This document shows, in pieces, positions 1 through 7,914 of a stretch of DNA of 27,721 nt; position 1 is the stretch's first letter, and every line of letters begins with the position of its first letter. The position numbers and the translations under genes were made by a program. Origin of the DNA: Candidatus Pelagibacter sp. (GTDB taxonomy: Bacteria; Pseudomonadota; Alphaproteobacteria; Pelagibacterales; Pelagibacteraceae); assembly GCA_028226535.1 (NCBI GenBank), contig JAOJEG010000010.1:1-27721 (forward strand), in the 5' to 3' direction. The notes beneath the pieces are model-generated. The model made no database searches, had not been told where the DNA came from, and saw nothing but the letters and a program-made list of their open reading frames with translations.

Positions 1-518
1 AAGGTCTTTTTTCTATTTTTAGGAATAAAAATAGGATCATAACCAAAACCATTTTTTCCTTTTGGTTTTGATGAAATATACCCCTCAACCTTACCTAGAA
101 CAGATGCTATTTTTTTATCTAAATGACAAATCGATAATGCACAAATAAATCTAGCTTTAACTTTTTTATATTTCCAGTTTTTATCTTTTTTCAATAATTC
201 CTTGTAAACTTTATCTATAGCTTTTTTAAAATCACCTTTTTTTCCACCCCATCTAGCTGAATAAATTCCTGGGCTTTTATCTAAAAGGTCTATCTCAAGA
301 CCTGAGTCATCAGCTAAACAAATTAACCTGGTTTTTTTTGAGAAATGTTTAGATTTTATGATTGAGTTTTCTGTGAATGTCAGTCCATCTTCTCTAGGAC
401 TCTTAAGTTTAAATTCAGATGTTGAGTAAGTTTTAATGTATTTTGGCAATAAATCTTTGATTTCCTTATATTTTCCCTTGTTATTAGTGCCTATAAGCAA
501 TTTTGAGATTTTTTTCAT
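1..518 (-). CDS. rdgB: RdgB/HAM1 non-canonical purine NTP pyrophosphatase, C-terminus cut by window edge
   Basis: This protein hydrolyses dITP, XTP and related deaminated purine nucleotides to monophosphates, keeping them out of DNA and RNA. The frame is open from an ATG at 518 to the left edge, giving 172 residues of a family usually near 200. Visible motifs are the N-terminal nucleotide-binding stretch LIGTNNKGKYKEI (residues 8-20), GLTFTENSIIKSKH (45-58), ADDSGLEID (69-77) with the acidic catalytic pair, SPGIYSARWGG (82-92), and FGYDPIF near the cut end. The order and spacing match E. coli RdgB. It is divergent from grpE with only 42 bases between the two start codons, so promoters for both must share that gap or lie inside the genes. 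Nothing looks broken; only about the last 25 residues are missing. Confidence 0.93.
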   Translation of the reverse strand, partial: MKKISKLLIGTNNKGKYKEIKDLLPKYIKTYSTSEFKLKSPREDGLTFTENSIIKSKHFSKKTRLICLADDSGLEIDLLDKSPGIYSARWGGKKGDFKKAIDKVYKELLKKDKNWKYKKVKARFICALSICHLDKKIASVLGKVEGYISSKPKGKNGFGYDPIFIPKNRKKT

Positions 519-524
519 TAATAC

Positions 525-554
525 CTAGCAATTCTGAGATTTCTTACCATATAT
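525..554 (+). promoter_or_regulatory. Candidate heat-shock (RpoH-type) promoter of grpE
   Basis: CTAGCAA at 525-531 and CCATATAT at 547-554 are 15 bases apart. This loosely fits the alphaproteobacterial sigma-32 pattern (CTTGAAA, 11-16 bases, CCCATNT). The same CATATATG element recurs upstream of dnaK. No CIRCE inverted repeat is present. If it is used, transcription would begin almost at the grpE ATG (561), giving a leaderless or nearly leaderless mRNA, which fits the absence of any Shine-Dalgarno sequence there. The match is weak and is an inference from two sites. Confidence 0.3.
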
Positions 555-560
555 GCTGTC

Positions 561-1190
561 ATGGAAAAAGAGGAAAACCTTAATAAAGAAAATACTGAAA
601 CTTCAAATGAAAAAATTGAGGCTGATAAACAATCAGACGATAAACAAGAAGAGAACAAAGTTGCAGATGAGAAAATTGAACTATCTCCTGAAGAAAAGAT
701 AAAAGAATTAGAAGATAAATTAGCAAGAACTTTTGCTGAAATGGAAAACCAGAGAAGGAGGTTTGAAAAAGAAAAAGATGATGCGTTTGATTATGGTGGA
801 TTTGCTTTTGCAAAAGAAGCTTTGAATTTAATTGATAACCTCGCAAGATCAAAATTAATTTTAGAGAGTGATGAAACTCTTAAAGATACCGAAGCATTAA
901 AAAAAACTTTGGAACATTTTGATATAATTAATAAAGATTTAATCTCTATTTTTACAAAAAATAATATTAAACCAATAGATTGTCTTAATAAAAAATTAGA
1001 TCCAAATTTGCATCAAGCAATGATGGAAATTGAAGATGATCAAAAAGAGCCAGGAACTATCGTTCAAGAAGTTCAAAAAGGTTTTATGATAAAAGACAGA
1101 TTGCTAAGACCATCATTAGTTGGTGTATCCAAAAAGACAGAAATTAAAGATGATAAAAGTGAGGAAAATAAGGAGAATTTAGACAAATAA
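561..1190 (+). CDS. grpE: GrpE, nucleotide exchange factor for DnaK
   Basis: GrpE releases ADP from DnaK so that bound client proteins can be discharged; it acts in the cytoplasm as a dimer. At 209 residues it has the normal family length. The first 45 residues are a low-complexity acidic and Asn/Lys-rich tail. A coiled coil follows, with the family signature LARTFAEMENQRRRFEKEKD (about 53-72), and the C-terminal beta domain contains LDPNLHQAMMEI and GTIVQEVQKGFMIKDRLLRPSLVGVSK. The ATG at 561 was chosen because there is no usable in-frame start upstream: a stop lies at 519-521. No ribosome binding site is visible before it. It is followed by dnaK after 61 bases and by dnaJ, the classic chaperone cluster. 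hrcA, often next to grpE in other bacteria, is absent here. Confidence 0.96.
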   Translation: MEKEENLNKENTETSNEKIEADKQSDDKQEENKVADEKIELSPEEKIKELEDKLARTFAEMENQRRRFEKEKDDAFDYGGFAFAKEALNLIDNLARSKLILESDETLKDTEALKKTLEHFDIINKDLISIFTKNNIKPIDCLNKKLDPNLHQAMMEIEDDQKEPGTIVQEVQKGFMIKDRLLRPSLVGVSKKTEIKDDKSEENKENLDK

Positions 1191-1204
1191 TTGCATTTGT
1201 TGAA

Positions 1205-1232
1205 CTTGTAGAATTAATATTAACACATATAT
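1205..1232 (+). promoter_or_regulatory. Candidate RpoH-type promoter between grpE and dnaK
   Basis: CTTGTAG (1205-1211) and CACATATAT (1224-1232) are 12 bases apart, a fair fit to the alphaproteobacterial heat-shock promoter pattern. The CATATATG core is identical to that in front of grpE. A purine-rich GAAGGG follows at 1233-1238, 13 bases before the dnaK ATG, and may serve as a weak ribosome binding site. If this promoter is real, dnaK can be expressed independently of grpE. It is an inference from sequence similarity only. Confidence 0.35.
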
Positions 1233-1251
1233 GAAGGGTAGAAATTAAATT

Positions 1252-3186
1252 ATGAGCAAAATCATTGGAATAGATCTTGGTACAACAAACTCATGTGTAT
1301 CAATTATGGAGGGAAGCCAACCAAAAGTATTAGAAAATGCTGAAGGTGCAAGAACAACTCCATCAGTTGTAGCTTTTACGGATGATGGTGAAAAACTTGT
1401 TGGTCAACCCGCTAAAAGACAAGCTGTAACAAATCCTGAAAATACAATTTTTGCTGTTAAAAGACTTGTTGGAAGAAATTTTGAAGACGAGACAGTAAAA
1501 AAAGATATAGCTGCTGCTCCTTTTAAAATAGTAAACTCTGAAAAAGGTGATGCTTGGATTGAAGCAAAAGGTGAAAAATATTCACCTTCTCAAATCTCTG
1601 CTTTTATTCTTCAAAAAATGAAAGAAACTGCTGAGAAATATTTGGGCCAAGAAGTTACTAAAGCAGTAATAACAGTTCCTGCATATTTTAATGATGCACA
1701 AAGACAAGCTACTAAAGATGCTGGTAAAATTGCTGGCTTAGAAGTTTTAAGAATCATTAATGAGCCCACAGCAGCTTCACTTGCATATGGTCTTGATAAA
1801 AAACAAAATAAAAAAATTGCAGTTTATGATTTAGGTGGAGGAACATTTGATGTTTCTATTCTTGAATTAGGTGATGGCGTATTTGAAGTTAAATCAACTA
1901 ATGGAGATACTTTTTTAGGTGGTGAAGACTTCGATAATACAATCGTTGATTACTTAATAGCAGAATTTAAAAAAGATAATGGTATTGATTTAACATCTGA
2001 TAAACTTGCACTTCAGAGATTAAAGGAAGCTGCTGAAAAAGCAAAAATTGAACTATCTTCAGCGGAACAAACTGATATCAATTTACCATTTATCACCGCT
2101 GATAAAACTGGTCCAAAACATATTAATTTAAAAATGACTAGAGCTAAACTTGAAGCTCTTGTTGAAGATTTAATTGCTAGAACATTACCACCTTGCAAGA
2201 CTGCATTGGGTGATGCTGGTATATCAGCAAGTGACATTGATGAAATCGTTATGGTTGGTGGGATGACTAGAATGCCTAAAGTTCTAGCGGAAGTTAAAAA
2301 CTTTTTTGGAAAAGACCCAAACAAAAGTGTTAATCCAGATGAAGTTGTTGCAATGGGTGCAGCAATTCAAGCAGGTGTGCTTCAAGGAGATGTAAAAGAT
2401 GTACTTCTTTTAGATGTTACGCCTTTATCTCTAGGTATTGAAACTCTAGGGGGAGTATCAACTAAGCTTATTGAAAAAAATACAACAATACCAACAAAAA
2501 AAAGCCAAGTATTTTCTACAGCAGAAGATAATCAGCCCGCAGTTTCAATCAGAGTGCTTCAAGGTGAAAGAGAAATGGCGACTGATAATAAAATGTTAGG
2601 AAATTTTGAATTAGTCGGTATCGCTCCAGCGCCAAGAGGAGTTCCTCAAATTGAAGTTACTTTTGATATTGATGCAAACGGTATAGTTAGTGTTTCAGCA
2701 AAAGATAAAGGAACTGGAAAAGAACAAAAAATTCAAATCCAAGCTTCAGGAGGATTAAGCGAAGAAGAAATTGAAAAAATGGTTAAAGATGCTGAGGCTA
2801 ATAAGGAAGAAGATAAAAAGAAAAGAGAGTCTGTAGATACAAGAAATCAGGCTGATACTTTAATTCATTCAACTGAAAAAAATCTTAAAGAGCATGGGTC
2901 AAAAATTACTGATGCTGAAAAGAAAGCAATAGAAGATTCATCATCAAGCTTAAAAGAAGCTCTTAAAGGGACTGACAATGAAGACATTAAGAAAAAAACA
3001 GAGGCGTTAGTTCAAGCATCAATGAAATTAGGTGAGGCTATATATAAAGCTCAAGAGAAAAAACCAGATTCACCTGATGAAAATAAAAATAATGATGAGG
3101 GAAAAAAAGACGATAACGTAGTTGATGCAGATTTTGAAGAAGTAAAAGAAGAAAATAAAGAAGAAGATAAAGAAAAAAGCGCTTAA
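1252..3186 (+). CDS. dnaK: DnaK (Hsp70) molecular chaperone
   Basis: DnaK is the ATP-driven chaperone that binds short hydrophobic stretches of unfolded proteins, working with DnaJ and GrpE. The 644-residue length is typical. The ATPase domain begins with [13 protein letters not shown] (residues 5-17) and contains [43 protein letters not shown] and [13 protein letters not shown]. The interdomain linker reads [19 protein letters not shown]. The substrate-binding domain and helical lid follow. The C-terminus has the canonical [10 protein letters not shown], but then runs on for about a dozen extra Glu/Lys-rich residues ([12 protein letters not shown]). The ATG is preceded by a modest GAAGGG. 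dnaJ follows 31 bases later. Confidence 0.98.
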   Translation: MSKIIGIDLGTTNSCVSIMEGSQPKVLENAEGARTTPSVVAFTDDGEKLVGQPAKRQAVTNPENTIFAVKRLVGRNFEDETVKKDIAAAPFKIVNSEKGDAWIEAKGEKYSPSQISAFILQKMKETAEKYLGQEVTKAVITVPAYFNDAQRQATKDAGKIAGLEVLRIINEPTAASLAYGLDKKQNKKIAVYDLGGGTFDVSILELGDGVFEVKSTNGDTFLGGEDFDNTIVDYLIAEFKKDNGIDLTSDKLALQRLKEAAEKAKIELSSAEQTDINLPFITADKTGPKHINLKMTRAKLEALVEDLIARTLPPCKTALGDAGISASDIDEIVMVGGMTRMPKVLAEVKNFFGKDPNKSVNPDEVVAMGAAIQAGVLQGDVKDVLLLDVTPLSLGIETLGGVSTKLIEKNTTIPTKKSQVFSTAEDNQPAVSIRVLQGEREMATDNKMLGNFELVGIAPAPRGVPQIEVTFDIDANGIVSVSAKDKGTGKEQKIQIQASGGLSEEEIEKMVKDAEANKEEDKKKRESVDTRNQADTLIHSTEKNLKEHGSKITDAEKKAIEDSSSSLKEALKGTDNEDIKKKTEALVQASMKLGEAIYKAQEKKPDSPDENKNNDEGKKDDNVVDADFEEVKEENKEEDKEKSA

Positions 3187-3217
3187 AATATCAACAATCA
3201 TTATCTCAGGGTAACTT

Positions 3218-4345
3218 ATGGCTAAAAGAGATTTTTATGATATTTTAGGTGTAGGAAAAAGTGCATCTCCCGATGAATTAAAGTCAGCTTATAGAAAACT
3301 TGCTGTCAAATATCATCCTGATAAAAATCCTGGTGATAAAGTTGCAGAAGATAAATTCAAAGAAGCAAGTGAAGCATACGGAATTCTTTCAGATAAAGAA
3401 AAAAAACAAAATTACGATAATTTTGGTCATGCTGCTTTTGAAAATGGTGGTGGAAGACAAGGTGGTGGTTTTGGTGGATTTGGTGGAGCAGATTTTTCAG
3501 ATATTTTTGAGGATTTTTTCGGAGATTTTGGTGGTGGTGGAAGATCAAGAAATAGAAGTTCCAATAACAGAGGTTCAGATCTAAGATATGATTTATCAAT
3601 TTCTCTTGAAGAAGCTTACCAAGGAAAAAAACAAGATATAAAATTTTCAACTACGGAAAAATGCAACACCTGTAAAGGAAATGGATCTAAACCTGGTCAC
3701 TCACCTGATAGATGTACTTATTGTGGAGGGAATGGAAAAATTAGGTCTAATCAAGGTTTCTTCACAGTACAACAAACGTGTCCTCAATGTAATGGAAATG
3801 GTGAAGAAATTACAAATCCGTGTAACAACTGTAATGGACAGGGAAAAAAACAAGCCTCGAAGAAAATATCAGTTACAATTCCTCAAGGAGTTGATGATGG
3901 AACAAGAATTAGATTAGCAGGTAAAGGTGAGGCTGGTAGCAGAGGTGGGGCTACTGGGGATCTTTATTTATTTATTAATGTTTATGCCCACGAGCTATTT
4001 AAAAGATCAGATGAAAATTTATTTTTTGAATTTCCAATTTCTCTTGCTGATGCTGCATTAGGAACTACTATTGAAATTCCAACTATTGACGGTGGAAAAG
4101 CAAAAATAAAAATTCCTGATGGAACACAAAATGGTAAACAATTTAGATTGAGGGGTAAAGGAATGCCATTTATGAGAAGAGGTGATTTTGGTGACTTGTA
4201 TGTTCAAGTAAAAACAGAAGTGCCAGTATATTTGAATAAAAAACAAAAAGAATTACTTGAGCAATTTAGAGAAATTGAAAACGACAAGTCAAATCCAAGC
4301 ATAAAAAAGTTTTTTCAAAAAGCAAAAGATTTCTGGAAAAACTAA
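3218..4345 (+). CDS. dnaJ: DnaJ (Hsp40) co-chaperone
   Basis: DnaJ delivers unfolded proteins to DnaK and stimulates its ATPase. At 375 residues this is a complete type I DnaJ. It has an N-terminal J domain with HPD at residues 33-35, a Gly/Phe-rich linker (about 76-108) containing the repeated FGGFGG and FSDIFEDFFGDFGG, and four zinc-binding CxxCxGxG repeats with cysteines at 149/152, 166/169, 188/191 and 202/205. C-terminal substrate-binding domains follow (VTIPQGVDDGTRIRLAGKGEAG and IEIPTIDGGKAKIKIPDGTQ). A GGGTA purine stretch lies shortly before the ATG. It sits 31 bases behind dnaK with no terminator between, so the two are probably cotranscribed; dapB begins 35 bases further on. Confidence 0.98.
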   Translation: MAKRDFYDILGVGKSASPDELKSAYRKLAVKYHPDKNPGDKVAEDKFKEASEAYGILSDKEKKQNYDNFGHAAFENGGGRQGGGFGGFGGADFSDIFEDFFGDFGGGGRSRNRSSNNRGSDLRYDLSISLEEAYQGKKQDIKFSTTEKCNTCKGNGSKPGHSPDRCTYCGGNGKIRSNQGFFTVQQTCPQCNGNGEEITNPCNNCNGQGKKQASKKISVTIPQGVDDGTRIRLAGKGEAGSRGGATGDLYLFINVYAHELFKRSDENLFFEFPISLADAALGTTIEIPTIDGGKAKIKIPDGTQNGKQFRLRGKGMPFMRRGDFGDLYVQVKTEVPVYLNKKQKELLEQFREIENDKSNPSIKKFFQKAKDFWKN

Positions 4346-4380
4346 AAGACTAATCTCCCAAAAAGAGTTAATATTTATAA

Positions 4381-5157
4381 ATGAAAAATATTAATTTAGC
4401 AATTTCAGGATGTATGGGCAGAATGGGTCAACAACTCATCCATTCTTCAAAGAAAAATAAAAATTTTAAATTAGTTGCACTTACAGAAAATAGATTGGTT
4501 AATAAAAAACTTAATGGAATTAAACCTGAATTAAATTCTGATAAAGCCTTTAAAAAGACTGATGTGATTATAGATTTTACAGTACCAAATTGCACGCTTG
4601 AAATACTAAAAATAGCATCAAAACTAAGGAAAAAAGTAGTAATTGGTACTACAGGATTTACTAGGAGCCAAGAAAATCAAATTAAAAAATATTCAAAAAA
4701 GATACCTATTTTAAAGGCTGGCAATATGAGCTTAGGTGTAAATTTATTAATGTATTTAACTGAAATTGCATCAAAATCACTAAATGATGAATTTTTAAGC
4801 AAAATATTTGAAGTACATCACAAACATAAAAAAGACTATCCATCTGGTACTGCATTAATGCTTGGTAAAGGAATTGCTGATGGAAAAAATAAAAATTTAT
4901 ACGATTTGATCGGTAAAAAATTTTTAAATAAAAAATCTTTTCCTTATGGAAAAAAAATTAATTTTAATTCAATTAGAAAAGATGAAATTATTGGTGAACA
5001 CGAAGTGAAATTTTCAAGTGGAAAAGAAATAATTACATTAAACCACGAAGCTTTTGATAGAGCGCTTTACTCAGATGGAGCTTTGACTGCCTCTAAATGG
5101 CTAATGAAAAAAAGACCAGGATTATATTCTATGAGAGACTTGCTTAACTTTTCGTAA
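4381..5157 (+). CDS. dapB: 4-hydroxy-tetrahydrodipicolinate reductase
   Basis: DapB carries out the NAD(P)H-dependent reduction step of the diaminopimelate/lysine pathway, supplying lysine and the peptidoglycan cross-linking residue. At 258 residues it has the usual length. The N-terminal Rossmann fold shows LAISGCMGRMGQ (6-17) and VVIGTTGF (86-93). The substrate-binding and catalytic motif HHKHKKDYPSGTA is at 146-158, where His146 and Lys150 correspond to E. coli His159 and Lys163. The stop codon overlaps the nth start by one base (TAATG), suggesting translation is coupled to the DNA repair gene behind it. Confidence 0.96.
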   Translation: MKNINLAISGCMGRMGQQLIHSSKKNKNFKLVALTENRLVNKKLNGIKPELNSDKAFKKTDVIIDFTVPNCTLEILKIASKLRKKVVIGTTGFTRSQENQIKKYSKKIPILKAGNMSLGVNLLMYLTEIASKSLNDEFLSKIFEVHHKHKKDYPSGTALMLGKGIADGKNKNLYDLIGKKFLNKKSFPYGKKINFNSIRKDEIIGEHEVKFSSGKEIITLNHEAFDRALYSDGALTASKWLMKKRPGLYSMRDLLNFS

Positions 5158-5810
5158 TGAATGAAGAGCAAAAAGCAAAAATTATAATTAAAACTTTAAA
5201 TAAGATTTATCCTAAAGCACCAGTTCCTTTAAAAAGTAAAAATACTTTTACACTATTAATTTCTGTACTGCTTTCTGCACAATGTACAGATGTAAATGTT
5301 AATAATGTAACAAAAAATATATACCCAAAATATTTCAAACCAGAACACTTTGTAAAATTAGGAAGAAAGAAAATTGAAAAATTAATAAAAAAAATTGGTA
5401 TTTTTAGAGTTAAAGCAAAAAGTATTTATTTAATGTCAAGGCAGATTTTAGAAAAACACAACGGAAAAGTACCCAAAACATTTGAAGAACTGGAAAAACT
5501 ACCTGGTGTAGGCCATAAAACAGCTAGTGTAGTAATGTCTCAAGGCTTTGGATTTCCAGCTTTTGCAATTGACACTCATATTCACAGGCTTGCTCAAAGG
5601 TGGGGTTTAACAAATGGAAAAAATGTAGTTCAAACAGAAAAAGATTTAAAACGCATATTTCCAAAAAAAAATTGGTCAAAACTTCATTTACAAATAATTT
5701 TTTATGGTAGAGAATATTGTAAAGCAAGAGATTGTTATGGCTTAACATGTAAAATATGTACTACTTGCTACCCAAATAGAAAAAAACCTGTTATTACCCA
5801 AAAAGCATAA
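5157..5810 (+). CDS. nth: Endonuclease III, base-excision DNA glycosylase/AP lyase
   Basis: Nth removes oxidised pyrimidines and cuts the strand at the resulting abasic site. The 217-residue protein has the helix-hairpin-helix LPGVGHKTASVV with catalytic Lys121 and the catalytic Asp139 in FAIDTHIHR, both one position off E. coli numbering. The C-terminal cysteine cluster normally binds a [4Fe-4S] centre. Here cysteines lie at 188, 193, 198, 201 and 204, giving a spacing different from the E. coli C-x6-C-x2-C-x5-C pattern, followed by a YPNRKKP tail. The cluster is probably still formed, but with altered ligand geometry. The start overlaps the dapB stop by one base, and the next gene starts one base after its stop. 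Confidence 0.94.
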   Translation: MNEEQKAKIIIKTLNKIYPKAPVPLKSKNTFTLLISVLLSAQCTDVNVNNVTKNIYPKYFKPEHFVKLGRKKIEKLIKKIGIFRVKAKSIYLMSRQILEKHNGKVPKTFEELEKLPGVGHKTASVVMSQGFGFPAFAIDTHIHRLAQRWGLTNGKNVVQTEKDLKRIFPKKNWSKLHLQIIFYGREYCKARDCYGLTCKICTTCYPNRKKPVITQKA

Positions 5811-5811
5811 T

Positions 5812-6741
5812 ATGAAAATTTTAGGAATAGGAAATGCAATAGTAGATGTCATTTGTAAAGTAAATGACAGTTTTATTGAAGATAATAATCTTACAAAAAG
5901 TACAATGAAACTTTTTTTTGATGAAAACGAATTCAAGCAATTATTAACTAATCTAAAAATTGAAAAAACTGTTTCAGGAGGGTCTGTTGCAAATTCCATA
6001 GTTGGATTATCTCAACTTGGTGACCAAGTAGGTTTTATTGGAAAAGTTTCTGATGACAATTTTGGTGACAAATATGAAGAGGGTTTAAAAAAAGAAAATG
6101 TAGAATATTTTTACTCAAAAAAAAAAGAAGAATTGCCAACAGGCACTTGTTTAATATTGGTCACTCCAGACTCTGAAAGAACAATGTGTACATTTCTAGG
6201 AATAGCTGGAAAAATTAATGAAAATGATGTTGGTTCTGATGCAATTAAAAAAAGTGAAATTATATTTTTAGAAGGTTACTTGTGGGATGAGGGAGAGCCC
6301 AAAAAAGCATTTGATAAAGCTATAAATAATGCAAATAAAGTAGCTATGTCACTTTCTGATCTATTTTGTGTAGAAAGACATAAACCTCAATTTTTAAATT
6401 TAGTAAAAGAAAAACTAGATATAACTTTTGCTAATGAACAAGAAATTACCTCATTGATTGAAGCAAAAAATTTTGATGAAGTTATAAACTTTTCAAAACA
6501 ACTTAATAAATTAATGATTGTGACTAGAGGAGAAAAAGGCGCAGTTGCAATTAATGGTAATGAAGTTTTTGAAAGTGATATACAAAAAAATCTAAAAATT
6601 ATTGATCTTACAGGTGCAGGTGATCTCTTTGCTGCTGGTTTTTTGCATGGATACATTAACAAATTATCTACAAAAGAATGTCTCGAAAAAGGTACCAAAA
6701 TGTCTTCAAGAGTAATACAACAGATTGGTGCAAGACTGTAA
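5812..6741 (+). CDS. PfkB-family sugar/nucleoside kinase, adenosine kinase-like
   Basis: This is an ATP-dependent kinase of the ribokinase/PfkB superfamily that phosphorylates a sugar or nucleoside hydroxyl. At 309 residues it has the family length. The N-terminus LGIGNAIVDVI (4-14) and SGGSVANSI (55-63) fit the substrate-binding side. The C-terminal signature DLTGAGDLFAAGFLHGY (265-281) holds the anion hole GAGD with catalytic Asp271. The N-terminus resembles the alphaproteobacterial proteins annotated as adenosine kinase, so purine salvage is the best guess, but the true substrate cannot be read from sequence. It starts one base after nth and is probably the last gene of the plus-strand run. 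It converges on the arfA-like gene with only two bases between stops. Confidence 0.85.
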   Translation: MKILGIGNAIVDVICKVNDSFIEDNNLTKSTMKLFFDENEFKQLLTNLKIEKTVSGGSVANSIVGLSQLGDQVGFIGKVSDDNFGDKYEEGLKKENVEYFYSKKKEELPTGTCLILVTPDSERTMCTFLGIAGKINENDVGSDAIKKSEIIFLEGYLWDEGEPKKAFDKAINNANKVAMSLSDLFCVERHKPQFLNLVKEKLDITFANEQEITSLIEAKNFDEVINFSKQLNKLMIVTRGEKGAVAINGNEVFESDIQKNLKIIDLTGAGDLFAAGFLHGYINKLSTKECLEKGTKMSSRVIQQIGARL

Positions 6742-6743
6742 GC

Positions 6744-6863
6744 TTAGTTTTTTTTTCTTTTAAAACTTCCCTTACCCTTTTTAGGCTTAACTATTTTTGG
6801 CTTGTACTTTTTGGTAAACAAGTCTTTTGCTATTGAATTTTTTTTATTTGATTTGATAACCAT
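6744..6863 (-). CDS. arfA: ArfA-like alternative ribosome-rescue factor, 39 residues
   Basis: ArfA enters ribosomes stalled on mRNAs lacking a stop codon and recruits release factor RF2 to free them. This small gene reads from an ATG at 6863 to TAA at 6744-6746. Its C-terminal half, IVKPKKGKGSFKRKK, carries the ArfA hallmark KKGKGSY/FxRK. Residues from Asn9 onward align without gaps to E. coli ArfA NAIEALLHDPLFRQRVEKN, matching at Asn, Ile, Leu, an aromatic and the basic residues. The E. coli protein is made longer and trimmed through mRNA cleavage; here the gene simply ends just after the motif. The start lies inside the 3' end of the winged-helix regulator (20-base overlap, same strand, different frame), so the two are likely translationally coupled. 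Identification rests on this alignment, not a search. Confidence 0.78.
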   Translation of the reverse strand: MVIKSNKKNSIAKDLFTKKYKPKIVKPKKGKGSFKRKKN

Positions 6864-7407
6864 TTTTTTTACTAATAATAAATCCATTATCATTAAAAGC
6901 ATTTAAAAATTTTTTTCTTAACCGGTAAATGTGTGTCTCAACAGTATGAGTTTCAATATCTAACTGATAGCTCCACACATTTTTTTGCAATTCATTAATA
7001 CTAACCGGTTTGCTTGATTTAGATAAATAGGTAATTATATTAATTTCTTTTTCAGTTAGTTTAAGCTTAGTATTTCCTTTAAGAATCTCTCTTGAATTCA
7101 AATCTATAGTGTAATCATTTACTCTAATTTCAGACTGGCTATTGAATTGTAATTTCAAAAATTCGATATTTATTTTTTCTACTAAATTAAAAATGTTAAT
7201 TGGAATATCATCTAAAACGAGTTGATTGCCAATATTTGAATATCTTTTATCTGCTATAATTAAATAATTATTAAGATTTTTTACTTGATCATTTAAAGAA
7301 CTTTGACTCTCCACAAAAGTAATCTTAAAATTTAAATCTAGACTAAGTTCTTCAAGAATATGATATATTGAGGTAAATTTATATACGATTAAATTTTGTA
7401 TATTCAT
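6844..7407 (-). CDS. Winged-helix (OmpR/PhoB-type) DNA-binding protein with degenerate receiver-like N-terminus
   Basis: The C-terminal half (about 94-187) is an OmpR/PhoB-type winged helix: IRVNDYTIDLNSREIL begins the antiparallel sheet, LKLTEKEINIITYLSK leads into helix 1, the recognition helix is around THTVETHIYRLRKKF (153-167), and IISKKNGYQIK forms the wing. The N-terminal 90 residues are too short for a normal receiver and lack the acidic pair after the first strand. An Asp occurs in YLIIADKR (53), so it could be a worn-down receiver, but phosphorylation is doubtful. The ATG at 7407 was chosen over an in-frame GTG at 7446, which would run into the divergent gene. It lies 12 bases from the L,D-transpeptidase start and overlaps the arfA-like gene. 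Its target is unknown. Confidence 0.8.
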   Translation of the reverse strand: MNIQNLIVYKFTSIYHILEELSLDLNFKITFVESQSSLNDQVKNLNNYLIIADKRYSNIGNQLVLDDIPINIFNLVEKINIEFLKLQFNSQSEIRVNDYTIDLNSREILKGNTKLKLTEKEINIITYLSKSSKPVSINELQKNVWSYQLDIETHTVETHIYRLRKKFLNAFNDNGFIISKKNGYQIK

Positions 7408-7419
7408 AAAAAAGACAAT

Positions 7420-7914
7420 ATGGCAATTATTGTAAAAAATAAACACACTCTTCTAATAGATGAATTTAAATTTAGATGCTGTATTGGAAAAAATGGTTCA
7501 ACAAGGAGAAAAAATGAAGGAGATAAGAAAACACCAAAAGGAACCTTTGAAGTTGAACATCTTTATTTTAGAAAAGATCGTAAAGAAAAACCTTCGACTC
7601 AATTAAAATGTATCGAAATCAAAAAGGACATGGGCTGGTGTAATGACTCACGTTTTCCAAAAAAATATAATCAACTTTTTAAATTAGAAGAAAAAATTAG
7701 ACACGAAAAATTAAAAAGAAGAGATTACAAATATGATTTTCTAATTCCAATTAAGTACAACTTCAAAAAACCTATTGTTGGTCGTGGAAGTTGTATTTTT
7801 ATTCATTTGACAAAAAATTATAAACCTACAGCTGGATGTATAGCTTTAAAAGAAAAAGATTTTTTGATTTTAACGAAATTAATTAAAAAAAATTCAAAAA
7901 TTAAAATTATCTAA
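7420..7914 (+). CDS. YkuD-domain L,D-transpeptidase family protein
   Basis: YkuD domains form or remodel peptide cross-links using a catalytic cysteine, usually on peptidoglycan in the periplasm. This 164-residue protein has the signature at its C-terminus: GRGSCIFIHL with His129, then TAGCIAL with catalytic Cys140. KNEGDKKTPKGTFEV (31-45) matches the conserved loop near the domain start. No signal peptide or membrane segment is visible; the protein begins MAIIVKNKHTLLID, a feature I recall for the short single-domain COG3786 group. The ATG at 7420 is preferred to an in-frame TTG at 7396, which would overlap the divergent regulator. The end overlaps yggS by four bases, tail to tail. Confidence 0.86.
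   Translation: MAIIVKNKHTLLIDEFKFRCCIGKNGSTRRKNEGDKKTPKGTFEVEHLYFRKDRKEKPSTQLKCIEIKKDMGWCNDSRFPKKYNQLFKLEEKIRHEKLKRRDYKYDFLIPIKYNFKKPIVGRGSCIFIHLTKNYKPTAGCIALKEKDFLILTKLIKKNSKIKII

Noticed and set aside
519..560. CIRCE element for HrcA control of the chaperone genes.
   Set aside because: No TTAGCACTC-type inverted repeat is present here or before dnaK.
580..852. Open frame on the minus strand inside grpE, and many similar frames inside dnaK, dnaJ, leuS and others.
   Set aside because: They are antisense shadows of strongly recognisable genes, with low-complexity translations and no family features.
7396..7446. Longer starts for the transpeptidase (TTG 7396) and the winged-helix regulator (GTG 7446).
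   Set aside because: They would make the two genes overlap head to head by 51 bases, use rare start codons and add residues unlike either family. The ATGs at 7420 and 7407 fit better.
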